64,000 nucleotides of DNA from JANQGH01 sp039819285 (GCA_039819285.1 JBCBSH010000002.1:1-64000); one strand, 5' to 3'. Numbered from the stretch's first letter, positions 8,020 through 16,444 are shown. Program-made: numbers and translations. The notes: a model not told the origin generated them from the sequence alone.

Positions 8020-8930
8020 GGCAGTGCCCGTAGTTTCGTGTCGGGTTTCAGGGCCGCCAAGACGGTGTCGGCCCGGGCTTGATAGCTGTCTTCGGCAAGA
8101 TCGATGGCGAGGGCGCCGATCGCAGCCTGCCAATCGGCGGCGGCGCGCGTCATGGGCCCGTCGAGGCCAAGCTCGCGCAAGGCGGCCTCCACCTCGCCCA
8201 TCTCGGCGGCGCGACGCACGCCATGCGTGGCCATCCGCTCCAGCATGTAGGATGCTGTGTTCGGCCAGTCGATGCCGGGAAACGTCTTGGCCAAAGAGGC
8301 GAAGACTGCTTCGTCGACGCCGGCCACGCGCCCGGCGAGCACGCATTCGGCCATCAAGGCCTCAAGGCCCTTGACCATGATCGAGCGCACCATCTTGACC
8401 GACGAGGCGGTGCCGACCGGACCTTCGGCGAGGTCGGCGACCATATCGAGGCCAGACAGTTCCTTTAGCGCCGAGGACGCATGCGCCCCGCTGACCAGCA
8501 GCGGCGTCCTGTGCCCCGCCGCAGCTACGGGTGCCATGATGGCGACGTCGACATAGCGCCCGCCGGCACCATCGATAACCGACGCGGCGCGCTTCTTGGT
8601 GCCGGGGGAACACGAGTTCCCGTCGAGATAGAGCGCGTTTGGCATCAACCGGCCAGCGGCCGACTGCGCAGCGCGCAGCGCTTGGTCGGGCGTTACCAGG
8701 GAAAACACCAGGGGCTGGCCGTCGAGGGCCTCATCGAGTGTGGCGTACCCGGTCACCGCGGCGGCCCGATAGTCGGCCTGTTTGGCCGTGCGAACGGCGG
8801 TGCTCGGGCCGTCCGTCTTGATGTCATAGGCCGCGCAGGCCACCGACGATCCGTCGCGCCAGCCTGCCGCGAACGCCGACGCCGCTTCGCCAAAGCCGAT
8901 GAAGGCTACTCTCGCTGTTTCCTCGGTCAT
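8016..8930 (-). CDS. NAD(P)-dependent dehydrogenase with DUF1932 C-terminal domain
   Basis: A 6-phosphogluconate-dehydrogenase-like protein of about 304 residues. The N-terminal Rossmann motif is VAFIGFGEAASAF. The C-terminal helical part (SVKMVRSIMVKGLEALMAE) carries the substrate-lysine region and fits the DUF1932 type. An in-frame ATG at 8984 would add 18 residues with no family resemblance, and neither start has a good ribosome site, so 8930 is chosen because the Rossmann fold begins just after it. It is the first gene of the lig operon, coupled to ligA by a 4-base overlap. No known step of 4,5-cleavage needs it. Confidence 0.8.
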   Translation of the reverse strand: MTEETARVAFIGFGEAASAFAAGWRDGSSVACAAYDIKTDGPSTAVRTAKQADYRAAAVTGYATLDEALDGQPLVFSLVTPDQALRAAQSAAGRLMPNALYLDGNSCSPGTKKRAASVIDGAGGRYVDVAIMAPVAAAGHRTPLLVSGAHASSALKELSGLDMVADLAEGPVGTASSVKMVRSIMVKGLEALMAECVLAGRVAGVDEAVFASLAKTFPGIDWPNTASYMLERMATHGVRRAAEMGEVEAALRELGLDGPMTRAAADWQAAIGALAIDLAEDSYQARADTVLAALKPDTKLRALP

Positions 8931-9021
8931 GAAGGGGCCAAGCAAGCTCCGCGCCAGCGTCTCACAACCCTTGAAGCCTATCATTCGGTTGATGTGAAAC
9001 GAAATTCAATGACGGTGACCA

Positions 9022-9040
9022 CTATTCGTTTTTTGAATAG
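9022..9040. promoter_or_regulatory. LysR-type binding box upstream of the lig operon
   Basis: CTATTC and GAATAG form a perfect 6-bp inverted repeat around a 7-base spacer. The inner part ATTC-N7-GAAT satisfies the T-N11-A LysR box rule. It lies between the LysR gene and the leftward operon, 92 bases before the chosen start of the dehydrogenase (38 before the alternative start). It is the most likely activator site for the lig genes. The assignment rests on pattern and position. Confidence 0.6.
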
Positions 9041-9059
9041 TTTGCGATGTCGGTTGCCG

Positions 9060-10262
9060 CTACGCCGAGGCCCGCCGGACACAGTCGATGAACATCTCTT
9101 GTGTTGCTGTGGGCCGCCAGTCACGCCGAAACGTCAGCCCGATTGGTCGCTCGGTCGGCCCGAGATCGACGTCAAGATGGGTCAACAATCCGGCATCTTC
9201 CTCGTGGCGGATCTGGTGGCGGGAAATCAAGGTCAGTCGATCGCTGTTGAGCAGCAGGCCGCGCACCAGGACCAGCGAACTGGACTCAATGATGCCCGCC
9301 GGATCGTCGCCATCGAACAGCCGGTCGAAGTGATCGCGCGTCGGTGTGCCCCGGCGGGGGACGACCCATGGATAGGCGGCCAGTTGCTGCCGTGTGATCC
9401 GCTTGTGCGGATGCAAGGGATGGTCGGTTCGGCCCACGACGGCGAGCGCGTCAAGAAACAAGGTTTCCTGGCACACGTCATCAATCGGCACCGGCTCGCG
9501 CAGGGCGCCAATCAGGAGGTCGATTTCGCCATGCCGCAGGCCATGCAAGAGGTCATCATAGGGTCCGTCCACCACGCTGATGCGCACATCCGGCCGGCTG
9601 GACAGCATGTCGTGGATCGAGCTTGGCAGGATGTAGCTGCGCGCCAGAGGCATGGTGCCAATGACGATGCGCCCCGTATCGCGCCCCTGAAGCGCGGTGA
9701 CCTCGTGCGTACCTTGATCCAGCTCTGCGAAGGCGAGTTTCGCGAACTGCACCAGCAGGCGTGCGGGCTTGGTCAAGACAATGCCCTGGCTGTGCCGCTC
9801 GAACAGCCGCATTCCCGCCAATCGTTCGAGATCGCGCGCCGCCCGGTGAAGGGACGGCTGCGAGATGCCGACGGCGCGGGCCGCCAAGCTGAAATTGCCC
9901 GTATCCGCAACGGCGATCAGCGCACGCAGTTGGGCACTGGTCAGCAACTGTTCGAAATGGGCAAAGCCCCTGGACCCGCTCTTTTGGCCCAGCCGTCGGC
10001 CTTGCTGGGCGCCGGTTTCGATCAGTCGCAGGGCGCGGTCGACCCGGTCGTGAAAAAGCCCGCCCGCCTGGGTCGGGAACATACCGGCGCTGCGCCGCTC
10101 GAAAAGCGGCAGACCGAGCTGGCCTTCCAACTTGGTGATCGCTTGCGTGATCGCTGGTTGAGACAGGTGTACGCGTTCAGCCGCCTGGCTGACGCTTTGG
10201 CAGCGTACGACCTCGCGGAACGCTCGCAAATGTCGCAGATTGGCTGTCCGAATATCCATCAT
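9060..10262 (-). CDS. LysR-type regulator with two tandem HTH domains
   Basis: A regulator of about 400 residues that carries two LysR DNA-binding domains in series. The first is at about residues 8-67 (SVSQAAERVHLSQPAITQAI), the second at about 105-168 (NFSLAARAVGISQPSLHRAA). One ordinary effector domain follows from about 185. Typical LysR proteins have about 300 residues and one HTH. Tandem ATG codons lie at 10262 and 10259, with an alternative GTG at 10274. It sits between the lig operon and the divergent galB operon, each with a LysR box, so it very likely controls both. Confidence 0.88.
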   Translation of the reverse strand: MMDIRTANLRHLRAFREVVRCQSVSQAAERVHLSQPAITQAITKLEGQLGLPLFERRSAGMFPTQAGGLFHDRVDRALRLIETGAQQGRRLGQKSGSRGFAHFEQLLTSAQLRALIAVADTGNFSLAARAVGISQPSLHRAARDLERLAGMRLFERHSQGIVLTKPARLLVQFAKLAFAELDQGTHEVTALQGRDTGRIVIGTMPLARSYILPSSIHDMLSSRPDVRISVVDGPYDDLLHGLRHGEIDLLIGALREPVPIDDVCQETLFLDALAVVGRTDHPLHPHKRITRQQLAAYPWVVPRRGTPTRDHFDRLFDGDDPAGIIESSSLVLVRGLLLNSDRLTLISRHQIRHEEDAGLLTHLDVDLGPTERPIGLTFRRDWRPTATQEMFIDCVRRASA

Positions 10263-10275
10263 CGTGAGGACCACT

Positions 10276-10290
10276 ATAGCAAAACCTTAT
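10276..10290. promoter_or_regulatory. Candidate LysR box in the regulator/galB intergenic region
   Basis: The sequence ATAGCAAAACCTTAT fits ATA-N9-TAT and the T-N11-A rule. It sits immediately upstream of the LysR start codon and about 80 bases before galB, the classical place for a LysR protein to repress itself and activate the divergent operon. The symmetry is short, so this is a candidate only. Confidence 0.4.
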
Positions 10291-10370
10291 TGTGTGGCAC
10301 CGGGATTCGAATGGTGGGTGCGCGGGCGTTGATCGACAGTGATGGTCGGATACCCCCGGGGAGGCGGTTC

Positions 10371-11102
10371 ATGACGGATAAGAAAACGGCGCTCGTGATC
10401 AGCGCCCATGCGGCCGATTTCGTCTGGCGCGCTGGCGGCGCCATCGCCTTGCATCAACAGCGCGGCTATGAGGTCACCATCGTCTGCCTGTCCTATGGCG
10501 AGCGGGGGGAGTCCGCCAAACTGTGGAAGCAGGGGGCCACGCTTGAACAGGTGAAGGCCGCCAGACGCGCGGAGGCGGAGGCGGCCGCCCAGGCGCTCGA
10601 CGCCCACGACATTCAGTTCTTCGATCTCGGCGATTACCCGTTGGAACTGGATCGCGACGCCAAGTTTTGGCTGGTCGAGGTCATTCGGACCGTTCAGCCG
10701 AATTTCATGCTCAGCCACTCGCTTTACGACCCCTACAACACCGACCACATGTACGCGACCAACGTGGCGATGGAGTGCCGCATGATCGCCCAGGCCTGGG
10801 GCCATAATCCGGGCGAAAAGGTCTTGGGCGCGCCACAGCTCTACCTGTTCGAGCCGCACCAGACCGAACAAATGGGGTGGAAGCCCGACGTCTTCCTGGA
10901 CATCACCGAGGTCTGGGACAAGAAGCGCGCGGCGATCGAGTGCATGGCCGGCCAGGAACACCTCTGGGCCTACTACACCAATGTCGCCGAGAACCGGGGT
11001 AACCATTTCCGGCGCAATTCCGGCGGACAGGCCGGCGGCCGCAACGCGCGCTATGCCGAGGGCTTTCAGTCGATCTATCCGCGCACGGTGGACGAACTCT
11101 GA
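10371..11102 (+). CDS. galB: 4-oxalomesaconate hydratase, PIG-L family (GalB)
   Basis: A 243-residue metal-dependent hydratase that adds water to 4-oxalomesaconate to give 4-carboxy-4-hydroxy-2-oxoadipate. It belongs to the PIG-L/LmbE fold, not the LigJ amidohydrolase fold. The metal motif is in VISAHAADFVWRAGGAIALH, and further ligands lie in HSLYDPYNTDHMYA. The segments GERGESAKLWKQG and KKRAAIECMAGQEHLW match Pseudomonas GalB as I recall it. The start follows a strong GGGGAGG ribosome site. The stop shares two bases with the start of the aldolase gene. Confidence 0.92.
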   Translation: MTDKKTALVISAHAADFVWRAGGAIALHQQRGYEVTIVCLSYGERGESAKLWKQGATLEQVKAARRAEAEAAAQALDAHDIQFFDLGDYPLELDRDAKFWLVEVIRTVQPNFMLSHSLYDPYNTDHMYATNVAMECRMIAQAWGHNPGEKVLGAPQLYLFEPHQTEQMGWKPDVFLDITEVWDKKRAAIECMAGQEHLWAYYTNVAENRGNHFRRNSGGQAGGRNARYAEGFQSIYPRTVDEL

Positions 11103-11773
11103 TGGGCGTCGTCGTCCAGAACATCCCGCGTGCCGACCCGGACATCGCGAAGGCGCTGGGCGACTGCGGCGTCGCGACGGTGCACGAAGCGCAAGGGCGA
11201 ACGGGGCTGCTCGCCTCCTACATGCGGCCGATCTATTCCGGCGCCAAGGTCGGTGCCTCGGCGGTGACGATCCTGGCGCCGCCCGGCGACAACTGGATGC
11301 TGCATGTCGCGATCGAGCAGCTTACGCTGGGCGATGTCCTGGTGCTGGCGACCACATCGCCATCGGATGCTGGCTATTTCGGCGATCTGCTGGCGACGTC
11401 GGCAAAGGCACGCGGCTGTCTGGGACTGGTTATCGATGCCGGGGTCCGCGACGTGGCGGACTTGACCGAGATGGGCTTTCCGGTCTGGTCGAAAGCCGTA
11501 TGCGCCCAGGGCACGGTCAAGGAGACGGTCGGGTCGGTCAATGTGCCCGTCGTTTGCGCCGGAGCCATGGTCAATCCCGGCGATATCGTCGTGGCCGACG
11601 ATGACGGCGTTTGCGTCGTACCGCGGGAGGATGGCGAACAGGTGCTCGACAAGGCGCGCGACCGGCTGGCCAAGGAAGAGGACAAGCGCGCCCGGCTCGC
11701 CGCGGGCGAACTGGGGCTCGACATTTACGACATGCGGGGGCGACTGGCGGAAAAGGGCCTGAAATATGTCTGA
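11102..11773 (+). CDS. ligK: 4-carboxy-4-hydroxy-2-oxoadipate aldolase (LigK/GalC)
   Basis: This class II pyruvate aldolase splits 4-carboxy-4-hydroxy-2-oxoadipate into pyruvate and oxaloacetate, the last step of the pathway. The RraA-like fold motif GLVIDAGVRDVADL holds the conserved Arg-Asp that binds pyruvate and the metal. The N-terminal VVVQNIPRADPDIAKALG and the C-terminal region with GLKYV are typical of LigK. The length of 223 residues is normal. The gene overlaps galD downstream by 8 bases. Confidence 0.92.
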   Translation: MGVVVQNIPRADPDIAKALGDCGVATVHEAQGRTGLLASYMRPIYSGAKVGASAVTILAPPGDNWMLHVAIEQLTLGDVLVLATTSPSDAGYFGDLLATSAKARGCLGLVIDAGVRDVADLTEMGFPVWSKAVCAQGTVKETVGSVNVPVVCAGAMVNPGDIVVADDDGVCVVPREDGEQVLDKARDRLAKEEDKRARLAAGELGLDIYDMRGRLAEKGLKYV

Positions 11774-12839
11774 CGCCGCGCCGTGCATGTGGATGCGCGG
11801 CGGCACTTCGAAGGGCGGCTTCTTTCTCGCCGACGATTTACCGGCGGACGTGGCGGCGCGCGATGCCTTCCTGCTGAGGGTCATGGGTTCACCCGACCCC
11901 CGCCAGATCGACGGGATGGGCGGCGCCGATCCGCTGACCTCGAAGGTAGCAGTGGTGAAGCGATCGGCGCGCGACGGGATCGATGTCGACTATCTTTTCG
12001 TGCAGGTCTTTGTCGATCGGCCGATCGTCACCGACGCGCAGAATTGCGGGAATATGCTGGCCGGTGTCGGCCCGTTCGCCATCGAGCGCGGGTTGATCGC
12101 AACACAGGGCGATGAAACCAAGGTCTCCATCTTCATGGAGAACACCGAGCAGGTGGCCGTGGCCCGCGTGCAAACGCCCGGGGGCGTCGTTTCGTACGAT
12201 GGGACGGCCCGGATTGACGGCGTCCCTCGTTCGTCGGCCCCAGTACCGCTCAGCTTTCGGGACACGGCTGGATCGAGCTGTGGTGCCCTGCTGCCGACCG
12301 GCAGCGCGGTCGACGTCTTTGACGGTGTCGAGGTTACCTGCATCGACAACGGCATGCCGACGGTCGTCTTGCTGGCCAGCGATTTTGGACTGACGGGAGA
12401 TGAGTCTCGTGAGGATTTGGACGCCAACGTCGCGCTGAAGGAACGTCTGGAGTCGATCCGCCTGCAAGCAGGCCCGGTGATGAACCTTGGCGACGTTGCG
12501 GACCTGTCCGTGCCCAAGATGACCCTGGTCAGCCCACCTCGGCACGGCGGCGCGATCTCGACGCGAACCTTCATTCCCCATCGCTGCCATGCGTCGATCG
12601 GCGTGCTTGGCGCGGTCAGCGTCGCGACGGCGTGCCTACAGCCGGGCGCGCCGGCGGCGGCGATCGCCGAGATCCCGGCGGGGAGGGTGAAGGATCTGGC
12701 CATCGAACATCCAATCGGCGCTTCGGTCGTGCAGGTCACGATTGACGACGCCGGTGATGTGATCGACGCGGCCATCTTGCGCACGGCGCGAAAGCTGTTC
12801 GACGGTGTGGTCTTCGCGGCACCGACGGGGGATGTCTGA
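11766..12839 (+). CDS. galD: 4-oxalomesaconate tautomerase (GalD, PrpF family)
   Basis: A 357-residue PrpF-fold isomerase that converts the keto form of 4-oxalomesaconate to the enol form used by GalB. The family opening CMWMRGGTSKGGFFLADDLP is present, as are NCGNMLAGVGPFAIE with the first active-site cysteine region and SIGVLGAVSVATAC near the C-terminus. The length is close to Pseudomonas GalD. It lies between the aldolase and LigI genes with overlaps at both ends, so the operon supplies the tautomer step through the Gal-type enzyme. Confidence 0.9.
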   Translation: MSDAAPCMWMRGGTSKGGFFLADDLPADVAARDAFLLRVMGSPDPRQIDGMGGADPLTSKVAVVKRSARDGIDVDYLFVQVFVDRPIVTDAQNCGNMLAGVGPFAIERGLIATQGDETKVSIFMENTEQVAVARVQTPGGVVSYDGTARIDGVPRSSAPVPLSFRDTAGSSCGALLPTGSAVDVFDGVEVTCIDNGMPTVVLLASDFGLTGDESREDLDANVALKERLESIRLQAGPVMNLGDVADLSVPKMTLVSPPRHGGAISTRTFIPHRCHASIGVLGAVSVATACLQPGAPAAAIAEIPAGRVKDLAIEHPIGASVVQVTIDDAGDVIDAAILRTARKLFDGVVFAAPTGDV

Positions 12840-13711
12840 TGGACCCGGACTATCTGCCGTTTCATTCCAACCCGTCAAAGCCGGCGTTCGTTCCACCGGC
12901 GGGCACTGTCGACGCCCATTGCCATGTCTTCGGTCCCGCCCACCAGTTTCCTTACGCGCCGGAGCGCAAATACACGCCATGCGACGCGCCGAAGGACAAG
13001 CTGTTCGCCCTGCGTGACCATCTCGGATTTACGCGCAACGTCATCGTTCAGGCGTCATGCCATGGTCGCGACAATCGCGCTCTGGTCGACGCGCTGCGGT
13101 CCGCCGGCAATCTGGCGCGTGGGGTCGCCGTGGTTGGGTCGGATATCTCAATGGACGAGCTTCACGCGATGGATGCGGCGGGCGTGCGCGCCGTGCGCTT
13201 CAACTTCGTCAAGCGGCTGGTCGACGCCACGCCGAAAGCTGTGTTCACGGGCATCGCGGAGAAGATTGCCGCACTGGGCTGGCATATCGTGGTCTATTTC
13301 GAGGCCGCTGATCTGGCCGAACTTTCTCCGTTCCTGACCAGCCTGCCGGGCACGATCGTGATCGACCATATGGGCCGGCCGGATGTCGCAAAGGGCGTCG
13401 ACCACGCCGATTTCGGTCGGTTCATGACCTTGCTGGCTGACCATCCTCGGTTTTGGACCAAGGTGAGCTGTCCGGAACGCCTGACAGTGACCGGGCCGCC
13501 TTACGACGATGTCGTGCCGTTTGGCCGTGCGCTGGTGGAAGCGTTTCCGGACCGCGTGCTGTGGGGAACCGACTGGCCGCACCCCAACATGAAATCCCAC
13601 ATTCCCGACGACGGCGCGCTGGTCGATTTCATTCCCCGGATCGCGCCTGCGGAAGCCCAGCAGCAGGCCCTGCTGGTCGACAATCCGATGCGTCTTTATT
13701 GGTCAGAATAG
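12839..13711 (+). CDS. ligI: 2-pyrone-4,6-dicarboxylate lactonase (LigI)
   Basis: A 290-residue amidohydrolase-superfamily enzyme that opens 2-pyrone-4,6-dicarboxylate to 4-oxalomesaconate. The catalytic strand-1 motif is DAHCHVFGP, with H27 and H29. The C-terminal aspartate is in WGTDWPHPN. The segment KYTPCDAPKDKLFALRDHLG and the substrate-arginine region VRAVRFNFVKRLV are as expected for LigI. The start ATG shares one base with the galD stop. Its product is the substrate of GalD and GalB next door. Confidence 0.93.
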   Translation: MDPDYLPFHSNPSKPAFVPPAGTVDAHCHVFGPAHQFPYAPERKYTPCDAPKDKLFALRDHLGFTRNVIVQASCHGRDNRALVDALRSAGNLARGVAVVGSDISMDELHAMDAAGVRAVRFNFVKRLVDATPKAVFTGIAEKIAALGWHIVVYFEAADLAELSPFLTSLPGTIVIDHMGRPDVAKGVDHADFGRFMTLLADHPRFWTKVSCPERLTVTGPPYDDVVPFGRALVEAFPDRVLWGTDWPHPNMKSHIPDDGALVDFIPRIAPAEAQQQALLVDNPMRLYWSE

Positions 13712-13739
13712 GGGCGCGATCGATGCAGAAGAGCGAACA

Positions 13740-14915
13740 ATGCGGACTCAGATAGCCATCATAGGCGGCGGCCCTGCGGGCCTGCTGCTGTCCCACATGC
13801 TGGAATTGGAAGGCATCGACAGCATCGTGGTCGAGCGCAAGAGCAAGGCTTATGTCCTGCAGCGTATTCGTGCCGGCGTCCTGGAGGCCGGCACCGTCGA
13901 TCTGTTGCGTCAGGTCGGCCTGGGCGAGCGCATGGACCGAGAGGGCCACCCGCACAACGGCATTGGCATCGACTGGCAGGACCGGCCGCGCTTTCTGATC
14001 GACACCAACACCTTTACCGGCAAGTCGATGATGGCCTATGGCCAGACCGCCATCACCGAGGATCTCTATGCTGCGCGCGAAAAGGCCGGCGGCCACATCA
14101 TCGACGAAGCAGATAACGTAACGCTGCACGACATCGCGTCCGACGCGCCTTACATCACCCTTGAGAAGGGCGGCAAGGAACATCGGATCGATTGCGACTA
14201 CATCGCCGGCTGCGACGGCTATCACGGCGTCAGCCGGCATGCGATCCCGGCGTCCGTTCAGCAGACGTTTGAGAAGATCTATCCCTTCGGCTGGCTGGGC
14301 ATCATGTCGGAAACACCGCCTTTGCCGGACATCGTCTATGCCTATCACGAGCGCGGCTTTGCGCTCGCCTCGATGCGAAACCCGACGCTGAGCCGCTATT
14401 ACATTCAGTGCGATCTGGACACCAGGATCGAGGATTGGCCCGACGAGGTGTTCTGGGACGAATTGAAGGCGCGCTTTCCGGCGGATGTCGCCGCCGAGAT
14501 CGTGACCGGTCCGTCGATCGAGAAATCAATCGCCCCCCTGCGCAGTTTCGTCTCCGAACCCATGCGCTATGGCAGGCTGATGTTGGCGGGAGATGCTGCC
14601 CATATCGTGCCGCCGACCGGGGCTAAGGGGCTGAACCTGGCCGTGTCGGACGTGTTCTACCTGTCCCGAGCCTTCACGGAACACTACAGACACAACCGCC
14701 AGACCTATCTGGATGGCTATTCCGACATGGCGCTGCGGCGTGTCTGGGGGGCGGAGCGGCTGTCCTGGTGGCTTACCAGCCTGCTGCACCGCTTCCCCGA
14801 CGACACGCCGTTCGATTTGCGCACCCGCCAGAACCAATTCGACCATCTCGCGGCCTCGAAGATCGCTCAGGCGGCCCTGGCGGAGGAGTATGTCGGTCTT
14901 CCGTTCGAGGACTGA
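13740..14915 (+). CDS. pobA: 4-hydroxybenzoate 3-monooxygenase (PobA)
   Basis: A 391-residue flavoprotein hydroxylase that turns 4-hydroxybenzoate into protocatechuate with NADPH and O2. The FAD motif GGGPAGLLLSHML is at the N-terminus. The DG motif is in AGCDGYHGVSR, and the second FAD motif LAGDAAHIVPPTGAKGLNLA is in the C-terminal third. Length and sequence are those of the PobA family. It is the fifth and last gene of the galB operon, 28 bases after ligI, and feeds protocatechuate to LigAB on the other side of the regulator. Confidence 0.95.
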   Translation: MRTQIAIIGGGPAGLLLSHMLELEGIDSIVVERKSKAYVLQRIRAGVLEAGTVDLLRQVGLGERMDREGHPHNGIGIDWQDRPRFLIDTNTFTGKSMMAYGQTAITEDLYAAREKAGGHIIDEADNVTLHDIASDAPYITLEKGGKEHRIDCDYIAGCDGYHGVSRHAIPASVQQTFEKIYPFGWLGIMSETPPLPDIVYAYHERGFALASMRNPTLSRYYIQCDLDTRIEDWPDEVFWDELKARFPADVAAEIVTGPSIEKSIAPLRSFVSEPMRYGRLMLAGDAAHIVPPTGAKGLNLAVSDVFYLSRAFTEHYRHNRQTYLDGYSDMALRRVWGAERLSWWLTSLLHRFPDDTPFDLRTRQNQFDHLAASKIAQAALAEEYVGLPFED

Positions 14916-14922
14916 TGGGTTG

Positions 14923-15438
14923 CTACGCGGGCCGGTTGGCCTCTCGCCAGCCGACCATGGCGGCGGTCACGACGGCGAACAGCACGTGGCCGACAAGGGC
15001 GACCCAGGTGATGCCCGTGAAGTTCAAGAAGGGCGGGTTGCCGGCGATCAGGGACGCCATGATGAACAGGGCGAACACCCACAGGGCGACGCCGTAAACA
15101 ATCGCCACGATCCAGGTCGGAACGGTCGGCGTGAATTTGCGCGCCAGGGGTTGGAAGATGAATATCCATCCGACTGGGTAGGCGATCATGCCGGCGACGT
15201 AGTGCAGCAGTTCAGCACTTGGCCGATGACCGGCACCAAAGATGACCGAGATCGTCTGGTTCGCCAAGGGAACCGGCGCCAGGCTTGCAAAGCCGAGCAT
15301 CGGGCTTAGGCTCTGGCCGAAATAGTCGAAAGCCACCGTCGACATGGCGCCGGCCAGCAAGATGGTCCAGATGGTATAGGCGTCGATCGACGGCCAAATG
15401 CGGGCCGCCGGGGAATCCATGGTCTGTGTCATGTTCAC
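14923..15438 (-). CDS. Small integral membrane protein, function unknown
   Basis: A 171-residue protein with about four hydrophobic segments at roughly residues 21-44, 78-98, 108-132 and 140-163. It is not a recognised transporter and I do not know the family. It lies tail to tail with pobA, 7 bases apart, and is transcribed from the far side, so it is not part of the pobA operon. A role at the membrane cannot be narrowed further from the sequence. Confidence 0.65.
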   Translation of the reverse strand: MNMTQTMDSPAARIWPSIDAYTIWTILLAGAMSTVAFDYFGQSLSPMLGFASLAPVPLANQTISVIFGAGHRPSAELLHYVAGMIAYPVGWIFIFQPLARKFTPTVPTWIVAIVYGVALWVFALFIMASLIAGNPPFLNFTGITWVALVGHVLFAVVTAAMVGWREANRPA

Positions 15439-15556
15439 TCCTCTCGCATAAAGCGATGGTCAGAACCGGGCAATTCGCTGAGATACCAGACGCCCGGGTT
15501 GTCAAGAGTCCAGCTGGCGTGGTCCGGCATAGATGTGCGGTGCAAAGGAACAGGCA

Positions 15557-16270
15557 ATGGAACGATCGTATCAAGAAGTGGTGATGGTTTCGGGAGCGAA
15601 CCGGGGCATTGGGGGCGCAATTGCACGCCTATTGCACGATGCCGGCTACCATCTGAGCCTCGGTGTTCGTGACCCCAAGGCACGCGAACATATGAAGGAC
15701 AGCTTCGACCCCGATCGCTGCCTGATCGCGCCGTACGAGGCGGGAGACAGGCAAAGCCCGGCGGATTGGGTGGCCGCGACCATCGACCGCTTCGGCCGCT
15801 TGGACGGATTGGTCAACACCGCTGGCGTTTTGCGTCATCACGACTTTCGTGATGACGACGAAACCGCGCTGGACCAGATGTGGGAAATCAACGTCAAGGG
15901 GCCGATGCGCCTGATGCGGGCGGCCTACCCGCATCTGAAGGAAAGCGGTGCCGGTCGTATCGTCAACTTGGCGTCCTTATCGGGTTTGCGCGCTGTCGGG
16001 GCCTCGTCCGGCTACGCCATGTCCAAGTTCGCGGTGGTGGCGCTCACCGATTCCGCGCGCCAGTCCGGCTGGTCGGACGGCGTCCGCGCGACGGCGATCT
16101 GCCCCGGCTATGTCAACACCGACATGGTCGCGGAGGTTCAAGTTCCAGCGAAGGCGGACATGATCCAACCCGACGAGATCGCCCGGGTCGTGAAGATGGT
16201 TATCGAGATGCCGAACAACGCCTCGATCGCGCGCGTTCCGATCAATTGCCGCAATGAGCCACTCTATTGA
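15557..16270 (+). CDS. SDR family NAD(P)-dependent oxidoreductase
   Basis: A 237-residue short-chain dehydrogenase. The coenzyme motif is VSGANRGIGGAI, the NAG-like motif is in GLVNTAGVL, and the catalytic YxxxK is in SGYAMSKFAVVAL. The ATG at 15557 follows AAAGGAACAG and is preferred over an in-frame start 24 bases earlier because the Rossmann strand begins shortly after it. It stands alone, divergent from the membrane protein gene. The substrate is unknown. Confidence 0.8.
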   Translation: MERSYQEVVMVSGANRGIGGAIARLLHDAGYHLSLGVRDPKAREHMKDSFDPDRCLIAPYEAGDRQSPADWVAATIDRFGRLDGLVNTAGVLRHHDFRDDDETALDQMWEINVKGPMRLMRAAYPHLKESGAGRIVNLASLSGLRAVGASSGYAMSKFAVVALTDSARQSGWSDGVRATAICPGYVNTDMVAEVQVPAKADMIQPDEIARVVKMVIEMPNNASIARVPINCRNEPLY

Positions 16271-16417
16271 AAGTCATGATCTGTCGACCTGCCTTCTGAA
16301 TTCAACGCTGTTTAGACAACTTTGTACTGAAATATCGATGGATTCTCTCTTTTAGGCTTTGATGGTTCGGCTGCGTTTGGCCTGCATGGGCCGTTTGCCA
16401 TGGATTCCGGCTCGATT

Positions 16418-16444
16418 TCCCGGTTAACAAGGCGCTAACCGGGA
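16418..16444. repeat. Perfect 9-bp inverted repeat upstream of the papain-like gene
   Basis: TCCCGGTTA and TAACCGGGA pair perfectly around a 9-base loop. No T-run follows on either strand, so an ordinary intrinsic terminator is unlikely. It lies about 60 bases before the start of the next gene and could be an operator or a 5' leader hairpin. The rest of the 234-base gap shows nothing I can name. Confidence 0.45.

Noticed and set aside
10287..10320. A stretch whose reverse strand reads ATTCGAATCCCGGTGCCACA, like the 3' end of a tRNA
   Set aside because: The T-stem arms do not pair, no anticodon or D arm can be found beside it, and no CCA-type end fits. It might be a remnant, but integrase genes or a second copy are absent, so I treat it as chance.
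8481..10370. A very long open frame on the + strand leading into galB
   Set aside because: It is the antisense shadow of the dehydrogenase and LysR genes in GC-rich DNA. Homology to GalB begins only at 10371, where a strong ribosome site is found.
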